Assembly: GCA_013306675.1 (NCBI GenBank)
Contig: JABLUY010000032.1
Location: 1-64,000, forward strand
DNA from: Thraustochytrium sp. TN22
Lineage: Eukaryota; Sar; Bigyra; Thraustochytrida; Thraustochytriidae
Direction of reading: 5' to 3'
Length of the DNA: 64,000 bases
Each line of letters opens with the position of its first letter. Within the stretch, counting starts at the first letter, position 1. Under the pieces are notes generated by a model that saw only the letters and a list, made by a program, of their open reading frames with translations, did no database searches and was not told the origin of the DNA. Shown here one piece after another: positions 53,517-64,000 of the stretch. The translations under genes were made by a program, and so were the position numbers.

Positions 53517-55677
53517 CAACAACAACAAAAGCAACAACCGCAACAGCAGCAGCAGCAAAACGGTTCTGAACTGCAACACTGAGAAGGAGAGGATGTCACG
53601 TGACGCGAACGAGCAGTCGCAAATGATGACCTTTTGGCGCAGCGAGATGTCCAACTTCCTTCAAGACGAGGACCGTGCGCACGCGGTGGAGCACGCGCAC
53701 TTGGTCGCACGCGAAGTGGGCGCGGATTGCGTGATCGAGGCGCTCGAGGAGCACCTCCTGCCTCGCGAGACCGTGGACGAGGTATGGCGCGGGCTCGCGC
53801 GCACGCTGGGCGCGCATGAGTTTGCCAATTGCATCAAGGCCAAGTCCTTGCTGCACTGGCTGCTGGAAAATCCAGAAGGCGCGGTGCGTCGCGAGGCTGT
53901 GCACAGCGTCCTCCTCCACGCGCAACGCGGCGAGGCGCTCCTCGCCTATCCAGGCGCTTTGGACATCTCGCGGTTTGACCCAGTGCCGACCGTGGACGGC
54001 GCCATTCGGCACGCAGGGGGGGGCGAAGCCGACGCGCAGCACCCGTCGAGCGCCAGCGCGGACGGCTCCGAAAGTGCGGGCAGACCGGTGTCTCACCCGG
54101 AATCCGGCGAGGTCGGCGCCGCAGGCCGGAGCCGCCCGCTGCTTCCATACCTGTGTGAGCTGGGCGCATTCAAGAGCTTCTTCCAGCGCATCTCGGTCTG
54201 CGAGATCCTCGCCGAGGCGGTGGCGTCCGGTCTCAGCTGCGACGTTGAGGTGGAACTCATCAACCGCCTGGGCAAGGACCCTGTGCCAATGGTTCGCGCC
54301 GCCGTGGCGAAGAATCTCGGCAGCCTTGCGGAGCGGGCCTCGCGCCAAGCGGCCTCCGCAGCGGCGCTCAAGGCGTCTCCGCGCCGCGCCGCGTCTGGCA
54401 AAAGTGTGTTGTTGCAGCGGCGAATCCCTCTCGCCGTTGTGCGCGATCTCATGGCCGACCCAGACGACATCGTGCAAGGACTCGCCATTGAGCACTGCCT
54501 CACGCAGTTTATCGCCGACATGCAGTCGCCAGACGACAAGCTGCACTTTTTGCACATTCTCAAGGAGAACCTTGTGCACTCGCTCTCGTGGCGCGCGCGC
54601 TTTGCCCTCGCGCAACAGCTCTCATTCCTCCTCGACTCGCTCTGCAAGTGGAACTCGGACGCTGACGCCGGCGCAGCCTCAAGCCGGTCCGCCAGCGCTG
54701 CGGCTGGTGTGGAGGATGCCGAGGACCTTCCGGATGCGGTGGCCAAGGTGGATCTCGGTGGCGGCCCGCCGTCTTCCATCCACTCGGCCGTCTTTGACAC
54801 TGCAAAAGGAGGGCAGGAGCGCTCCTTTCACCTCGAGGAGCTGCAGCTTCTTTTCATAGAGCTGTTCTCCGACCCGGAGCCGGAGGTACGGGCCGCTGCT
54901 GCGCGCCACTTTCCGCGCTTCTCACGGAACCCGCACTTTGCGCCCATCCTGGAGAAGCTAGTCATGAACGAGGACGTTGGCGTGCGCCGCGCCATCCTCG
55001 AGACCTTTCCCGAGTTGGTGGAGTCGATGCCTTCACAGGTCGGGACCATGCTGCATCATCTCATCTCCGAAGACCCTGAACCGGACATCCGCACGTGCGC
55101 CGTGAAGACGCTCTTCAGGAGCGACGTCCTGCGCGCCCTGCCGAGAGAGGTGCGCCTCGAGCTCGTACCGCAGGTCTACAGCGCCGTTTTCTGGTCTAAC
55201 ATGGACGCGCGCCAGCCCACGTCCGGCTATGGCATGCCTGACGAGCCCGGTGCAGGCGACTTCAGCGCCGCCTCATCCTGGCGCGCAAAGGCCGCCGCCA
55301 TCGACTCCATGGGCACCCTCGTTTCGGTGTTTTCCAGCGTAGAGTTCGCGCAAGCCAATGGCGTTAGCTTTATGGTGCACTGCCTGCGCAGTCCTGTGCA
55401 CATGATTCGGACCAGCGCAACGGCACAGGTGCCCCACCTTGCCGCGGCTTATGGGCGCGACTGGGTGCAGACTAATCTCGCGGGCGTGCCTAGCGCAATG
55501 CTTAGCGACCAGTCCATCGACTACAAGGTGCGCATTTCAGTCCTTGATCTCATCGAGCGCCTCGTCATGGTGCAGTGCTCTTCCGAACCACTTGAGCGTC
55601 TCGTGCGCTCCATGGCTCTCAATGACCCTGTCATGAATGTCCGGGACAAGGCGAAGCGACTGCTTCAGTCAAGGTGA
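53419..55677 (+). CDS. HEAT-repeat protein, PP2A/PP4 regulatory (A/R1) subunit-like
   Basis: 752 residues from ATG 53419. The first 65 are low complexity: a Ser run from AGC codons, then an Asn/Ser run. The rest is helical HEAT repeats, for example VPMVRAAVAKNLGSLAE, EVRAAAARHFPRFSRNP, DVGVRRAILETFPELVES, MIRTSATAQVPHLAAAYG and NVRDKAKRLLQ. The repeat texture resembles the scaffold subunit of PP2A or PPP4R1, which dock the catalytic and regulatory phosphatase subunits. Length (about 690 without the head) exceeds PP2A-A (about 590), and an acidic/Gly insert near 190-235 interrupts the solenoid, so PPP4R1 or another HEAT adaptor is likelier than canonical PP2A-A. A second in-frame ATG at 53593 (MSRDANEQ) could also start the folded protein. 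Confidence 0.7.
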
Positions 55678-56042
55678 TCGACATGAAGGAGCGATTTTAT
55701 GTGCCCTCCCGGAACCTGTTGCTCCTTTGCTCGCTAGAGGCCAACCAGCGGAGAAATGAGCCTCACCGCACGCGCTCGTTGGCTTGGCGTCGACATCAGC
55801 TCGCGCCTGCCTGCCTGCCTGCCTGTCTGCCTGCCTGCCTGCCTGTGTACCTGCATGCCTGTGTCTGTCCATTGTACCACCAACACCCATCATTCAGGTT
55901 TGCAGATGGTGCTACTCCAGTGCTGTAGATGAAGAAGAAGATGATGATGATGATGGCGAAGATGGCGAGGATGATCTTGCAAGCGAGAGTAGAACGTCTG
56001 AAGCTATAGATCTCTCACAAGCGCACGACTTTCTGCTCAGAG
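55678..56042. other. Convergent 3' spacer with TGCC and GAT repeats
   Basis: 365 bp between two stops. It contains a TGCC-type run (about 55805-55850) and a GAAGAT/GATGAT run (about 55928-55975). No gene supported. Confidence 0.5.
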
Positions 56043-59000
56043 CTAGTCCTGCTGGAGCACAACGAGAAATTGCGGCACCTCCCGAAACACATCCTCGGGT
56101 AAGATGGACATCAGGTAGTTGATCTTGTTGAGCTCACGCTCCAGTCCGCCCACAGCACGCTTGCAAATCGCATGCGCTGCCAGCAGCATGACGAGGAGGA
56201 CAAGGAGCGCCTTCGCATCCTTGAGGCGCTGGTCCTCCAGTGCCGCTTGCAAAAGCCCATAATACGTGTCTGTTGAGTGTACCAGCGCGTCACTCAGCAT
56301 GAGGTTCGCCGGGAGATCCTGCAGCCATCTTGTAAACAGCTGCTCGCGTGCGACCTGCTGCGCCGTCGCGTCCCCAGAGAGGTTCGCGTGTGAGAGAGTG
56401 TAGATCCCGCGGACGTACGCGTCGACAGCGAAGACCAGGCCGTTCTCCAGCTTGCGAGCTAGGCGCGAGGCAGAGGTCCGGTTCCGCGACGAGCAGCGGT
56501 CCAAACAGGCGTCGCCAAAGTTGAGGCTAAACTGCGGACCACTGGTCGACGTATCGGGCTCAAGGAGCAGGTCAACGTTGCCGAACTTGAGAGCGCGGTG
56601 CGAGGTGGCAAGGTCCAGGGTCGCGGTCTGCAGCCGCGGCAGCACGCTCTCGAGGAGCTCCGGCGTGTCCCGCCAAAGCAGACTCGCCGCCGTGCTGGTT
56701 TCCTCGCCGTTGCTCGCCTCGTGCCACGGTACCATGCCAAGAAAATTCACCTCGTTGCGCTCGATGGCGCGAAGCGAGGCCACGAAAGTGGCGGCACCCA
56801 GGTGGCTCAGCACTGCTTGGAACCGGTTTTCTTGAATGAAGGCAAACGTGACGAAACCGAGCGATACCCAGGCTGGCATACCGACGTTGAGCACAGCTAC
56901 TGCCACAAGCTTGACGCGTCGCATCGTCTTGGCTACCTGCTTTGCCATGGCGAGCTTACGTGCTGCGGCCAGCTGATTGAGCTGCGCGGTCACCTGTCGC
57001 GTCACACGAGCGTTTGTGATGCGGGTCAGAGAGCCGCGGAGCGTCCTTCGTCGCGTCAACCCGTCCCTGGCCGTCGCCACGCGCTTGGCCGTTTGCGCAG
57101 CTTTCTCGTCCTCCGTCTCTTCTGGCGCGCTTCCCGGTGCGAGCTGGTGCTTGGCGCCTTGGCCTGGCATTGTGTCAAGCACTCGCGTCGAACCGCCTAG
57201 GCGCTGGCTCCCGAATGTTTGCAGCTTGCTCGTCAAGCCGGACCCCTTCGGGTTGCTGAACGGCTGCAGGTTGATGTCCTCACCCGCCTCGTTGAAGTCG
57301 TCTACGTTAATTGAGGATCCATCCTCGCCGGACGCCTCGGAATCCGAGGCGCTCTGTGCGTCGGCGCCACCGTCGTTAAACTGTGCGGACACCTCGTGCT
57401 GGTGCTGAAGCTGCTGCAGGTTCTGATAGCGATTGTCTGACTGCTTGTGCAGCGCCAGACACATGGTCTGCGGGATGGCCCGGAAGGCCGCCGTCACCCG
57501 GATGCGCTTTGCGTTAAAGTTTATGAGGGCAGGGATATAGCCGATCCCGACGGCTAGTATTAGAATTGCGACGATGAGCGCGAGGCAAGCCCACTCCGCA
57601 ATGACCATTTCCTGCGCGTGCGCAGCTGCGCGCCTCTGCAGGGTCTCTGTGATCAACTTGCCCCGCGCGAGCACCGGGATCGCGCTGTTGTCCGCGACGT
57701 AAATGCAGGAGGCCTCACACACAGGCCAGCTCACCTCCACCACCCGGCGCAGATGGCTGATGATCTCGTGGATGGCGTGGTCGAAGGAAACCGTTTCCCA
57801 GCCGGCGACCTCGTAGGAGGAGACATTGAGAGTTGGCTCATACACAAGCTCTTCGAGATCGGCGTCGCCATCAATGGCACTTTCCGTTAGCTCCCTGTAC
57901 AGCGCGTCCATTTCCGTGATCGAGGCGGCCACCTCCTCGCGAATGAGCGTCTGCAGGTCTTCCTCGTCATAGAGCAGCATCGTGCCAGCCAATGTGCACA
58001 GATATACGATCTTGGCTGAGGTGCGGACAGATCCGACGATATTGGACTGCACGCGTGCAACCTGCAGGAGCGTAACTGCGGACCCCACCACGACGATGAA
58101 AATGACGGCGCTGAAGACGCTCGTTAAGCGCTCGAAGCGCAAGAGCTGCCTGTCCTTCCCGGCAAGCTTCACTGCAATCCTCGCCTTGATCTCGGCCATT
58201 ATGTCTGGCTCTTCGAGGCCACCCGACCCGGAGGAGTCGCTCCCCGACGCCGCCGCCGCTGCACCCGCAGCTGCAGACACGGCTGCCGCACCCGGGTTCC
58301 CCACGAAGTTGACAAAGCCGAAGCTGCTTCGACCGGTGGGCGACTTTCCGAAGCGGTTCGCGCGCCCTCCTTGCAGACTTAGACTGAGCTCCGTGCCGAT
58401 CTCAGAGGAGTTGCCAGGCGACCTGGTGCCGGACCTACTCCCTGCGCGAGACCCGCTTGCTCCGCTGCCCTTCTTGTTGCGCGGGCTTCGCAGCGAGGCG
58501 CCCGTCAAGTGAAAGACCTGGCGGCTATCGGCGCGGCCTGGCGACAGTGGCGAGGTCGGTGATTTTACTGGAGAGCCCTTCATTCGGCTCGCCATTCGAC
58601 TGATGCTGGTGGATGGCGAGAACCAGGCGTCCGACCCGAGCTTTGAGCTCGTGTGGCGCGACAATGCGGCCCGCTTCATCGTCGCGCCCAGCCCACGCGA
58701 CGCATCATCCGTAGTGGAGGTGCCTCGACCCGTCCCGGAGAGCTGACCTAGGCTCCTGGTTCCGCTCCGAAAGGTTGCCAGCCCGCCATTATCATCGAGC
58801 TTTAACGTGAGGATGAGTACTGGGCACTCGAAGGCTTCCGCATCGTCCGGCTGGGACTTGAAGTCGAGAGGCTGAACGTGTATGTGGAATCCTTGACCGC
58901 CACACATGAAGAGCTCGTCCTGAGTGGGCAGGTGCACCTCCCCTGTGCTGGAGAGAATGCCGGGGAAGAGGTCGGCCAGCCTCACCGCCATGGCGTACAC

Positions 59001-61068
59001 GTCGTGATCGTCAAGCTGAAGCAGCTGCGCGGTGCCCTCCGTGCAGGCGGTCACCTTGCCCGAGGTACGGTCCACAAGGAGGATGTGCTCATTCGGCGGG
59101 AGGCGCTTGACCGTGACCCGCGCGACGAGGATAAGGTCGCTCTTTTCGTTGGTGCTTGGGGTCAGAACAAAGTCGATGGGCATGATAAATCCCTTGCTGT
59201 GCAGGCCGTAGATCCGACGCGTCTGCGTGTTGAAGTCGGCGTCGCGCTCTACGAAGTTTCTGAGCATCGTGTCGTGAACGCTGTCGAAGGGCGCTGGGAT
59301 GATCATGCTGATGTTGCGGCCCAGCATATCGACCTTTGAGTACCCGAAGAGAACACACATTGGCTCAGATACCTCGAGAATCTTAGCGAGTGAGCTAAGA
59401 TCACCGCTGATGACGCACACCGCGAAGCCCTCGCTGGCGCCGTTCTCCCCTGACGAGGCCATGACACGGTTCATGAGCTCTTGTGCCCGCGCCGTGTCGT
59501 GCTCAATGTAGTGGAAAAACATGGCCCGCACACGGAGCCCCTGCACATCGCTGCGCGCGAGGCGCTCGAGCTTCCCCAGGTGCGTCTGGCAGTTCTCCAC
59601 CTCGGCGTGTACCTGGTTGGCTAGCACGAGGAGCTCGCTCATCGAGTAGTGCCCCTGAGATGTTTTGCGCCAAAACTGCGAGACGTGCTTCATGATTTGC
59701 ACGATGGTCGCCCGCGCCGCCGTCAGATGCTGGTCGTGCTGAAGGTAAGTGATGGCCCCCGTGTCCTGCTCCTGTCTGCTCTGGTTCAGCTTGTTGTTGT
59801 AGTAGAGCAGGAGGTCTTCGTCGATGGCCCGGCCCAACTTTCGCGCCTGGCGGATGATGCGAAGCGCGAAGAGCACGTTGTTTCCCTTAAGAACCGCAAG
59901 ATATGCCGTGAAGAGGGCGAGCGAAGCCGAGTCGGGCACCTCCTCGAGCGCGCGGCGAAAGTCGCGCTCGAGGTCGCCGGCGAACCGCCAGTCTCGCGGG
60001 TCGCCCTTCATGTGCAATAGGCGAAGCTTCAATTTAACCATGAAGGAGTACTCGAGCTCGTGAAACGTCTTTGTACGCACCAAATAGGCGAAGTACACCT
60101 TCTGCAGGTAGCGTACGCTGAGTTGCACAAAGGGCATGCTCAACGCTGCGAGAAGCACCGGTGCCAGGTCGTCGCTCGTGCTGGCGGCCATGGCTAGCGC
60201 GTTGCAAGCAACAATCCACAGAACCCCTGTGTGGATCAACACGCAGAAGTTGTTGAGGCGGGCGGAGTACATGGGTGCGCAGAAGAGGCTGAGCGCCGTC
60301 ATCAATGCGGCGACCGCCAGAAGAGTTGCGCTCGTCACGTGCTTGAAGACGTCCGTGCTTCCCTGATCCGAGGACCGGGCCTCACGCTCCAGCGCGTAAC
60401 CAGCGACGACAGCAACCAGCGCGCAGGAAAGGGTGTTGATGGCCTCCACGCGGCCTGACAGCATGCTTAGGCCGTGTGGTCTTGTGCTGCTCGCTCCTGG
60501 AACGTGCTGAAAGACCAGAAGCGCAAAGATACAAGTAATGATCACATGCGCAATCAGGCTGACTGCAGTCATGCCGCTGATGATGATTTCCACCGAGGTG
60601 ATGTCTGATGCACCAACGAAGCCTCGCACGAGCAACATCAACACAGGTTGCTGGAAAACAAGCTGTTGTAGACGCAGCCACAGCCCGAAGGCGCCAATGA
60701 TGTTGGACCCCGGGCTCACCACCTCCGAGCCCAGCAGGACAATGCCGGCCAACATCGTGCACGTGCATACAATGCTGGCGGCACTCGCGGCGAGCAAACC
60801 TTGATTCGACAGCGCGATGAAGCCAATATTGGCGTGGCGCAGGCCATCTCGGAGGGGCCGAATGGCTTCATGCCACGCCCCCCCCGAACTCGTCGCTCAG
60901 CACCACGTACACCAGCTGCACGGCGCGCAGCATCACAAAAACTGCGTATGACAACGAGCCTGTCAACTGCGCGTCGCGAAGCGCGAGTGCCACCTTGAAA
61001 ACCGAGGTGCGCAAGTTTACGGGCTCGGCGCCCTTGCGCGTTGCGAGCGCCCCGCGCCGCTTTGCCAT
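56043..61068 (-). CDS. Very large multi-membrane-pass PAS-domain protein (TmcB-like), one homopolymer frameshift
   Basis: The main frame is open from 60797 (a TTG) to 56043. A second frame immediately upstream starts at ATG 61068 (MAKRRGALATRKG), encodes a plausible membrane N-terminus (SYAVFVMLRAVQLVYVVLSD) and ends at an eight-C run (60878-60885). Counting one C fewer makes the two continuous (about 1674 residues), so a homopolymer error or mutation is likely. The N-terminal half has several membrane helices. A PAS-like domain follows near 480-570 of the main frame (LEVSEPMCVLFGYSKVDMLG, then SMIIPAPFDSVHD). Later come a long Ser-rich linker and further membrane segments. This resembles the TmcB/TmcC family of large PAS membrane proteins of protists, whose function is poorly known. 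Confidence 0.7.
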
Positions 61069-61675
61069 TTTTGGTGCCGCTCTAGCAAGCACCGCCGCAG
61101 CTGCCACCACCACCACCACCACCACCACCACCACCACCACCACCACCACCACCACCACCGGCGGCGGCGGCAGCCCCGCGAGCTTGCGCGTTGCAGGAAT
61201 GCCGACGACCAGACCGACTGATCGTGACAGGCTGAGAGAGTCCTTTCTTGGTGATCGACTGACTGACTGACTACCAGCGACGGTCGATCGATCGGATGTC
61301 CGATTGACGCAAGTGCAGTGCTTTGCCAGTATCCTTGCTTCCCTGCCGCGGCCAGCCGCTTTGCCCCCCCCCCCCCGGCAGCGCCATGCAGTGGAGCCCA
61401 GACGCATAATGCCGTTGAAGCCTTGCTGACGCGTTGAACGAGCCGTCTGCGCTCGCTCGCGCGCCACTGAGCTTCCAGCGCCCACTCGCTGGCACGCCGG
61501 CCGAGTGCGGCGGGCAGAGCGCTGAGCAGTCGCGCGCGCAGGACATGCATACCCTCATCAAGGCCAGCCAGCCTCGCTAGGCGCGCGACGCACTCTCCGC
61601 CCGCTGCGCAAGGCAGCAGCGCTACGCTGATCTGCAGCCGGCGAGCTCCTCGGTCGCAGGGTTGGCTGGCGTACC
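61069..61675. promoter_or_regulatory. Divergent spacer between the PAS protein and cardiolipin synthase genes
   Basis: About 600 bp with a CCA-repeat run (61107-61160), GACTGACT units near 61256-61272 and a long C homopolymer near 61363-61376. No supported gene. Confidence 0.45.
61107..61160. repeat. (CCA)n trinucleotide run
   Basis: About eighteen CCA units, with polyVal or polyTrp on the minus strand and polyThr on the plus. It lies about 40 bp upstream of the PAS protein's ATG, so likely 5' leader. Confidence 0.9.
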
Positions 61676-62698
61676 ATGGCGGCCTTGAGCGCCACGGCGC
61701 TGCAGCTGTTGCCGAGGCGCAGCACGAGGCTCGCTGCCAGCGCCGTCGGCCGCCTCGGGCGGCCGCCACGGGTCGCTGGCTTGATGCGACGGCCCCTGAA
61801 CATGAACCTGCGCTACTCGCCCCGCCCGGACCTGCTGGCACTCTGTGACATTGGGTCGCTGCGCCACCCTGAGGACCAGGAGCAGGAGGCGCAGCTGCTG
61901 GAGGCGCGACAGAAGTCGTCGTGCTTTTCTCCGGAGCTCGTCTGGGCTCCCGACCGCCCCATGGGGGGCTCCGCGTTATGTTTGGCCACAGCGTCCTTCT
62001 CCACGGCCTCACGTCCGCCGACTGCCTCCAAAGATTCGACGACGACGCAGAATAAGGCGGATCGGCCACCGCTCAAATTCCTGTCGAAGGAATTCTTCGA
62101 CGACGCGGTGAACATTCCCAACGCGCTGACAATGGCGCGGCTCGTGGCAACACCCGGCATCTGCTGGCTGATCGCAACGGACCAATACAAGCTGGCCATT
62201 GTGACGTTTTGGGTGGCGGGCTTCCTCGACTGGCTGGATGGCTACCTGGCGCGGCGCTGGAACCAGATGTCAGTCTTTGGCTCCTTCTTGGACCCGCTCG
62301 CGGACAAGCTCTTCGTGGCCGGCACAATGGTCACGCTCACGGCCAAGGGGATCATTCCGCTGGCCCTGGGAGGCATAATCCTGGGTCGCGACGCGGTACT
62401 TCTGCTTGGGTCCTTCTACATTCGCTACAGGACCAAGCCCAAGGACGCTGGCTTCTTCGATATGGGCCAGGGCTCCGGCGTGATGGCCGTGGAAGCATCC
62501 TTGATCAGCAAGTGGAACACGCTCTTTCAATTCGGCCTGCTCTGGTTTTCCATGACGCACGTTGCCTTTGAGCTACCGCCCGCTGAGCTCATGCCGGCCA
62601 TCTGGGCAATTAGTGGCGGGTCCACAGTGCTCTCTGGCTACGACTACTGGCGACGTGGCAACTGGGAGAACATCTTTAACAAGAGCGACTCGCAATGA
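61676..62698 (+). CDS. CRLS1: CDP-alcohol phosphatidyltransferase, cardiolipin-synthase-like (mitochondrial)
   Basis: Eukaryotic cardiolipin synthase condenses phosphatidylglycerol with CDP-diacylglycerol in the mitochondrial inner membrane. The 340-residue frame starts at ATG 61676 in a good context (ACCATGG). Residues 1-50 are basic, Ser/Ala/Leu-rich and free of acidic residues, a likely presequence; a variable linker follows. Catalysis is shown by the full CDP-alcohol motif D(x2)DG(x2)AR(x8)G(x3)D(x3)D: DWLDGYLARRWNQM then SVFGSFLDPLADK (about residues 180-206). The upstream IPNALTMARLVATP is typical of cardiolipin and phosphatidylglycerophosphate synthases. Hydrophobic segments surround the motif, consistent with about five or six membrane spans. 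Phosphatidylglycerophosphate synthase is the main alternative. Confidence 0.85.
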   Translation: MAALSATALQLLPRRSTRLAASAVGRLGRPPRVAGLMRRPLNMNLRYSPRPDLLALCDIGSLRHPEDQEQEAQLLEARQKSSCFSPELVWAPDRPMGGSALCLATASFSTASRPPTASKDSTTTQNKADRPPLKFLSKEFFDDAVNIPNALTMARLVATPGICWLIATDQYKLAIVTFWVAGFLDWLDGYLARRWNQMSVFGSFLDPLADKLFVAGTMVTLTAKGIIPLALGGIILGRDAVLLLGSFYIRYRTKPKDAGFFDMGQGSGVMAVEASLISKWNTLFQFGLLWFSMTHVAFELPPAELMPAIWAISGGSTVLSGYDYWRRGNWENIFNKSDSQ

Positions 62699-62961
62699 AG
62701 CACTCGGCGGTGAGAGCAGACATGAGTATTCCAAGAGCTCCGGCTGGACGCTTTTTTTTTTTTTTGCGTACATGTCTTGGTCAAAGCCGCCCGCCTCGCG
62801 GCTGTCAATCTGGGCCCTTTGCCCGCCGTACTCGAGCCTTCCTGCTGGCCAACTTGCGAATGAAACTACACTTCTGACGTGTGTACGTGTGTGGGTTTGG
62901 GGGGGGGGGGGCACAGGGCAGGCGATTCGAGCTCCCTCCTACTCACAGTAAAAGAGCCAAA

Positions 62962-64000
62962 TCAGTAGCGCAGGCCAGCTTGGCGCTGAAAGTTAAGCTC
63001 GTCTTGCATCTCCTTCTTCCAGCGCTCTTGCTCTTTGAGCTTGTGCTGCAACTTGTTTTCCTCATTGCGGCGCAACTCGTCGCGCAGCTTCTGCGTCTCG
63101 GCCGTGTTGATGATGGTGTTCTCCCACTCCTCACGCTTGCGGCGGCTCTCCTGCGCGCGGTCACGCAAGTAGGAGGAGACCTCCAGCTCGTCCACACGAC
63201 GCCCACGGCCTGCAACGGCCCCACTGCTGGAGTGCGTCGTCTCGAACGCCGGCATGGCCGCCGCCAGGCGCTCGAGGCCGCCCGAACCCATGTCCCACAG
63301 GGTGGCTGCGGCCTCCGCCTGATTTCCCTGAAGCACCTCCTGGAGCTCGTGCTGGGAATCGAGGTGTGGCCCAGGCTTGGACTTTGCAGCAATAGGCCGC
63401 AAGACCTCGGGACGCTCCTCCACCTCGCGCTCTGATGGGCTCTCCAACGAGGTCGCCTCGTCTGGGGTAAGCAAAGAGAGGAACGGGTGCTGCAGCAGGT
63501 TCACAGCGGTCGGTCGCTCCGCCGGCAGTCGCTGGAAGCAGATCATGAGGAAGGAGCGCAGCGCTGACGAGATATCAGATGGCATAGGAGGCGCTTCGCC
63601 CGTGTTGCAGATATGGTACATGAGCGCCTGGAGCGAGCCGAAGCGCATCGACTTCCAGGGCGGCTTGCCGGAGATCATCTGCAGGACGGTGCAGCCAACA
63701 CTCCAAATGTCGGCTTTGCGACCGTGGCCGGTCTGCGTGATCACCTCTGGAGCCATAAAGTACGGGGTGCCACGCAGGGAGAGGTTCTCCAGGACGCTTG
63801 CGCCGGCCGACCCGCTCAGCACCTTGGACGCCCCAAAGTCTGCAAGTTTGATACAGCCACGGTCGTCCACCAAGATGTTGGCACCCTTTATGTCGCGATG
63901 AATGACGCCTTTGCGATGCAGGTACGCTAGGCCTTGAAGGATCTGCCGCGTGTACTTGCGGACGACGCTCTCCGTGAGCCCCCCGAACTTTTGCAAGAGT
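62962..64000 (-). CDS. MAP3K-like (STE11/ANP/MEKK) protein kinase, 5' partial
   Basis: The frame is open to the window edge, so the N-terminal part, including the ATP-binding loop, lies beyond it. The visible catalytic part has HRDIKGANILVD (catalytic loop), ADFGASK (metal-binding DFG), GTPYFMAPEVI (activation loop end), DIWSVGCTVLQMISGKPPW and an RPTA motif near the domain's end. GTPYFMAPEVI with DIKGANILV is characteristic of STE11-type MAP kinase kinase kinases. After the kinase domain comes a polar linker, then a strongly charged coiled coil to the C-terminus (from about base 63180: RRKREEWENTIINT, LKEQERWKKEMQDELNF). It converges on the cardiolipin-synthase gene. Confidence 0.85.
   Translation of the reverse strand, partial: LLQKFGGLTESVVRKYTRQILQGLAYLHRKGVIHRDIKGANILVDDRGCIKLADFGASKVLSGSAGASVLENLSLRGTPYFMAPEVITQTGHGRKADIWSVGCTVLQMISGKPPWKSMRFGSLQALMYHICNTGEAPPMPSDISSALRSFLMICFQRLPAERPTAVNLLQHPFLSLLTPDEATSLESPSEREVEERPEVLRPIAAKSKPGPHLDSQHELQEVLQGNQAEAAATLWDMGSGGLERLAAAMPAFETTHSSSGAVAGRGRRVDELEVSSYLRDRAQESRRKREEWENTIINTAETQKLRDELRRNEENKLQHKLKEQERWKKEMQDELNFQRQAGLRY

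Overview
This window is nuclear DNA from a GC-rich microbial eukaryote. It has eukaryote-only genes (TBP, a CDK, a kinesin, HOPS and VPS13 proteins, a DUSP-type deubiquitinase), GT-AG introns in three genes (65, 92 and 120 bp), mostly intronless reading frames, simple-sequence tracts inside and between genes, and no operon-like spacing. Gene content, compactness and the large PAS/multi-membrane-pass protein fit a stramenopile, perhaps a thraustochytrid-like labyrinthulomycete. That placement is inference; no rRNA or organelle gene is present to test it. Several start codons were moved inward to the first ATG, because the longest open frames begin at GTG or TTG.

Layout. 1-8235: the 3' part of a VPS13-like lipid-transfer protein, convergent with VPS39 (HOPS). 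8236-19432: a long repeat-rich divergent spacer, a membrane-anchored GT4 glycosyltransferase, a novel Gln-rich protein whose frame is broken once, and a kinesin-6-like motor. 19433-27702: a SEN1-like helicase with a long polyQ tract, a transcriptional CDK with an Arg/Asp-rich tail, and TBP. 28639-33541: an exostosin-like glycosyltransferase, a 434-base assembly gap, and a decayed minus-strand coding region bordered by short inverted repeats and a 25-bp tandem repeat. 33542-39308: NAA20 (NatB), a crotonase-fold enzyme, a protein with the order RhoGAP-SH3-SH3-EH, and a seven-pass receptor-like protein. 40015-42799: a broken alpha-galactosidase lying between that receptor gene and its close paralogue. 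43576-51767: an uncharacterised helical protein, a type I membrane protein with a C-type lectin domain, a two-exon flavin-reductase-like protein, and a DUSP-USP deubiquitinase. 51768-64000: a 6-bp satellite-like array, a HEAT-repeat phosphatase-subunit-like protein, a very large PAS/multi-membrane-pass protein with one homopolymer frameshift, a cardiolipin-synthase-like enzyme, and the C-terminal part of a MAP3K-like kinase that runs off the window.

Gene organisation. Many genes alternate in strand, most clearly from 39 kb onward. Convergent 3' spacers are short (about 110-480 bp). 5' spacers are long, very GC-rich, and carry clusters of AGCT/CTAG tetranucleotides and CAGTG/CACTG words. The genes are mainly housekeeping (endolysosome tethering, transcription, protein acetylation, ubiquitin, mitochondrial phospholipid, signalling) and form no obvious pathway cluster. 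The most unusual items are the RhoGAP-SH3-SH3-EH protein, the duplicated receptors around a dead alpha-galactosidase, the decayed inverted-repeat-bordered region beside the gap, the novel Cys-containing protein at 13.3 kb, the 6-bp array, and the lectin/folate-receptor-like membrane protein.
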